DNA of 64,000 bases from positions 38,416,916 through 38,480,915 of the forward strand of contig CM037857.1 of the NCBI GenBank assembly GCA_021292105.1, in the 5' to 3' direction. The translations under genes and the position numbers were made by a program. Positions 61,580 to 64,000 of this stretch are shown here, one piece after another (position 1 is the first letter of the stretch; each line of letters starts with the position of its first letter). The notes beneath the pieces were generated by a model. The model did no database searches. It was given only the letters and a program-made list of their open reading frames with translations, and was not told the origin of the DNA. Source of the DNA: Anadara kagoshimensis. Lineage: Eukaryota; Mollusca; Bivalvia; Arcoida; Arcidae.

Positions 61580-62062
61580 GTCGAACCTGCCTTAAAGGCC
61601 ACCTCTATATCAGAGTTCCCTGCTTTAAAAGACCAGCAAAAGTTTATCCTAAATGCTATTCGTTCGTGCAATTTGAACACACACACATACATTATAAGTT
61701 ATACAGGGCTTTGGCAGGTTACACGGCCCCATGTACCCCGTCAAAGATTTATGTGCGGCTCAGGGTACATTCATCTTTGACGGGGTACATGGGACCGTGT
61801 AACCTGCCAAAGACCTGTATAACGTTTTTGTCACTCTTCAAAGCGTTACCAGTTGGATCTTTTGAACTTCCATTTCGTATGTGACTTGCCTACGTTGTCG
61901 CCATGTTTGTTTACCGTAACTAGACGTCAGAGATGTACGAGTTACTTCCCTTTTACCTCTAAACGTCGCGTGCTTTCATGTACCCCGGCAGATTTCCGAA
62001 CATCGTTCCATGTTCCCAGGCAAGTTAACCAATCGCTATGAGAAAAATTTCTTTGAAGGGTG

Positions 62063-62122
<60 letters not shown>

Positions 62123-62170
62123 CAATTTGTTTACCGTTTCCATTTGGTGGCCTTTATCGACAGGTTTGAC
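61580..62170. mobile_element. TIR element with internal 51-bp hairpin
   Basis: Left end GTCGAACCTGCCTTAAAGGC CACC; right end inverted GTCAAACCTGTCGATAAAGG CCACC. Inside, 61698-61823 is a strong hairpin (GTTATACAGGGCTTTGGCAG ... CTGCCAAAGACCTGTATAAC) with CATGTACCCCGTCAAAGAT in each arm, and (AT)n at 62067-62119. Related ends occur at 6.62 and 61.0 kb. Confidence 0.65.
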
Positions 62171-62554
62171 GATAATAATATTCATTTTAGTGCAGGGTGA
62201 AAGAACTATCATTTGTGTTAGCTCTAGTATTTATATCGACTAAATTATTGAATACAATTTTCGGAAATAGGTATTGACTTGATTTTCCGAAAATTAAGGG
62301 GAAAACATATAAATGTAGGTCACCTGTATTACATGAATATCTACAACTCAGCAAGTATAATCAATTAATCTTATAGCATTTCATAAACGTGTGGTGACAT
62401 GACCACCCAAGCTTTATGACATAATCAATATGTACATAAAAATACGAATGAAGAACTGCTGCGTGCGTGTACATAATATACATGTATTCAACACATTATT
62501 AAAGTATGTCACAGAGATAAAAATGCAAGTTCATCGTAGTACGACATAGTCCCA

Positions 62555-62690
62555 TTAGAAACATCTCTTGTTCGGAGCGGAGGTATGGTTTCGAACCCGG
62601 CCAGGTCTTGGAACCAGGTAGTGACGTTTCTTTCGCCAAGCACTCGACATTTAGAAATGAAAATCACAGTGTCAAACATTAATAACCAAA
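62555..62690 (+). mobile_element. tRNA-derived SINE fragment, copy 4, plus orientation
   Basis: TGGTTTCGAACCCGGCCAGG (B box) followed by CGCCAAGCACTCGACATTTA matches the proximal body of the other copies. The A box and distal body are missing. Confidence 0.7.
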
Positions 62691-63000
62691 GCCTGGCTTC
62701 ACAATATACATGGTAAGGAACCCTCCTTAATCGCACTGCAAAGCTAAAACTTTACTGGCACCTCAGTAGTAGTTGTTGACGTTTCGATAAAAGTGAAATA
62801 TCTTGGACATGGACGTCAAACTCCGTTCAACCAATAATCAATTGTCAATTTTCTTATTGTCGCTATCCTTTGTAGAGTTTGTTTTTGTCATTTTCAAGTT
62901 TGTATTGCCGGTTTTTTTACATTCTCTACCGTCATTCTTAAATGTAATTGTAACTTTTCTCATTTTCAGATCCCATGACAAAACTCTTATAATTAATTGG
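62691..63000. other. DNA without recognised feature
   Basis: Nothing recognised; a plus-strand frame of 74 codons here is hydrophobic by AT-richness only. Confidence 0.4.
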
Positions 63001-63150
63001 ATGCACACGCGTGGCAGCTTAAGCTAGCTAATCAGGTAGTGATTCGCCTTGCCGAGCACCCGGCCTCACTGATGGGAGTTTCTGTGTTTAACTTAACTTT
63101 CCAGTTTCAAAGTGTTTACTGTACTTTGGAATTGTTATTTGGTCATGAAT
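63000..63150 (+). mobile_element. Penelope-like element 3' end fragment
   Basis: GCTAGCTAATCAGGTAGTGA, GAGCACCCGGCCTCACTGAT, TTTCAAAGTGTTTACT and TTGGTCATGAATTATGA follow the order of the dispersed 3' end. Confidence 0.55.
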
Positions 63151-63627
63151 TATGACAATAAGAAAAAGTCACAACAATATATATGTTCTCAGTTTTCTTA
63201 ACTTTAACAAAAATTCGATATACACAGATACATTTGACAACGAGAAAGGTGACAGGTGTGCTCACTTTGCTGTCAGGTTTTAAAAAAGTAAGAATAGCAT
63301 TTGAGAAATGTGAAAACTGGTAATATACAATACACTATTCTTCTGCAAGAAATGTTAGAAATTCAACTTGCAATTGACGTTTTATATCAACCATTCTAGG
63401 GACTTTTTAAAAAGTGTGATTCAAGCTTACAAAATAACAATGTAATTAACAGCTTCCAAATACTCAAACAAAGGAAGGAAATGTAACTGGACGAAATATA
63501 CCTGTAAAATTATACGGTTTTCACTTTTATGATACGCATAAATTCAACTTATTTCACAAAAAGCATTAAAGTGCCAAGAACTACAAATTATGTTTCCTAG
63601 GAGATTTGTAATCAACAGTCCCAACTG

Positions 63628-63840
63628 TAATTGACGTATCCCCGGCCACGCCCACAATATTCCGACAAAGGCCACCATCACGGCACCAAAGCAGCGCCAC
63701 GGCAACTAATGACGTACAAGTGTCAGTGACGTCATAAAACGGCGCAATTCAGGCCAAGTTTTCATTCTTTTTGCGTGTAATTCAAGCAAGCCAGACCTTT
63801 GTCGGAACATTGTTGGCGTGGTCAGCGATACGTCAATTAT
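63628..63840. mobile_element. MITE with ~46-bp terminal inverted repeats
   Basis: TAATTGACGTATCCCCGGCC ACGCCCACAATATTCCGACA AAGG on the left mirrors the right end (CCTTTGTCGGAACATTGTTG GCGTGGTCAGCGATACGTCA). GC-richer than its surroundings; the centre has TGACGTCA. No coding. Confidence 0.85.
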
Positions 63841-64000
63841 CTTGTGCTGTTTCATGGTCATGTGTGCTTGTTTCGTCCAATTGTTATTTTATGTCTGTTG
63901 TTTGATTAGTTTTCATGAAGTTCTCAACTGTAATCCTTACAAACTACTAATCATCCTGGATATAACTGACGTCCCCTTTCATTTTCACTTTTGATTTCAC

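Overview
The window is AT-rich, intron-rich animal DNA with the repeat content of a lophotrochozoan, most likely a bivalve mollusc. The signs are tRNA-headed SINEs with microsatellite tails, MITE-type hairpins, Penelope-like, L1-like and other LINE copies, a mariner element, and a GRL101/LGR-type receptor. Species cannot be told from the sequence alone.

Only one host gene is convincing. It lies on the minus strand and fills 44875 down to 624 and probably beyond at both ends. I traced 16 exons; every splice junction has GT/AG ends and compatible phase, giving about 1,500 residues. Domains in order from the N-terminal side are: CUB, LDL-receptor class A (LDLa), CUB, LDLa, a YWTD-type beta-propeller, an EGF-like module, a second YWTD-type propeller, LDLa, leucine-rich repeats (LRR) with the cysteine-rich hinge of LGR receptors, and a rhodopsin-type seven-helix domain ending in NPFIY. 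In effect an LRP/LDL-receptor-like ectodomain is spliced onto an LDLa-LRR GPCR of the GRL101/relaxin-receptor type. I know of no described receptor with this full order, and it is the main candidate for something new. The large 3' exon carries two one-base frame breaks, both beside short A/T runs. They are either assembly errors or real damage. The signal peptide exon and most of the cytoplasmic tail were not found.

The introns are packed with repeats. From low to high coordinates these include: a palindromic MITE (5.2 kb, second copy 36.2 kb); a 2.3-kb array of a 26-bp minisatellite with a 420-bp higher-order duplication (8.9-11.3 kb); two families of tandem repeats at 15.8-17.4 kb; a tandemly duplicated, broken Penelope-like reverse transcriptase region (17.6-19.2 kb) whose 3' part resumes at 20.5-21.1 kb and whose 3' end is scattered over the window; a 1,281-bp mariner with TA target duplication (31.3-32.6 kb); two head-to-tail copies of a 1.25-kb terminal-inverted-repeat element (33.1-35.6 kb); and two foldback elements built of CCGGAATAAT subrepeats (35.6 and 37.0 kb).

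Upstream of the last traced exon (45-64 kb) I see no host gene, only repeats: SINEs at 45.0, 49.4, 58.4 and 62.6 kb, a LINE 3' end interrupted by a TIR element (45.6-47.3 kb), a 5'-truncated L1-like LINE with a poly(A) tail (52.2-54.9 kb), several hairpin MITEs and satellite-like tandem arrays. The remaining stretches are AT-rich unique-looking sequence.
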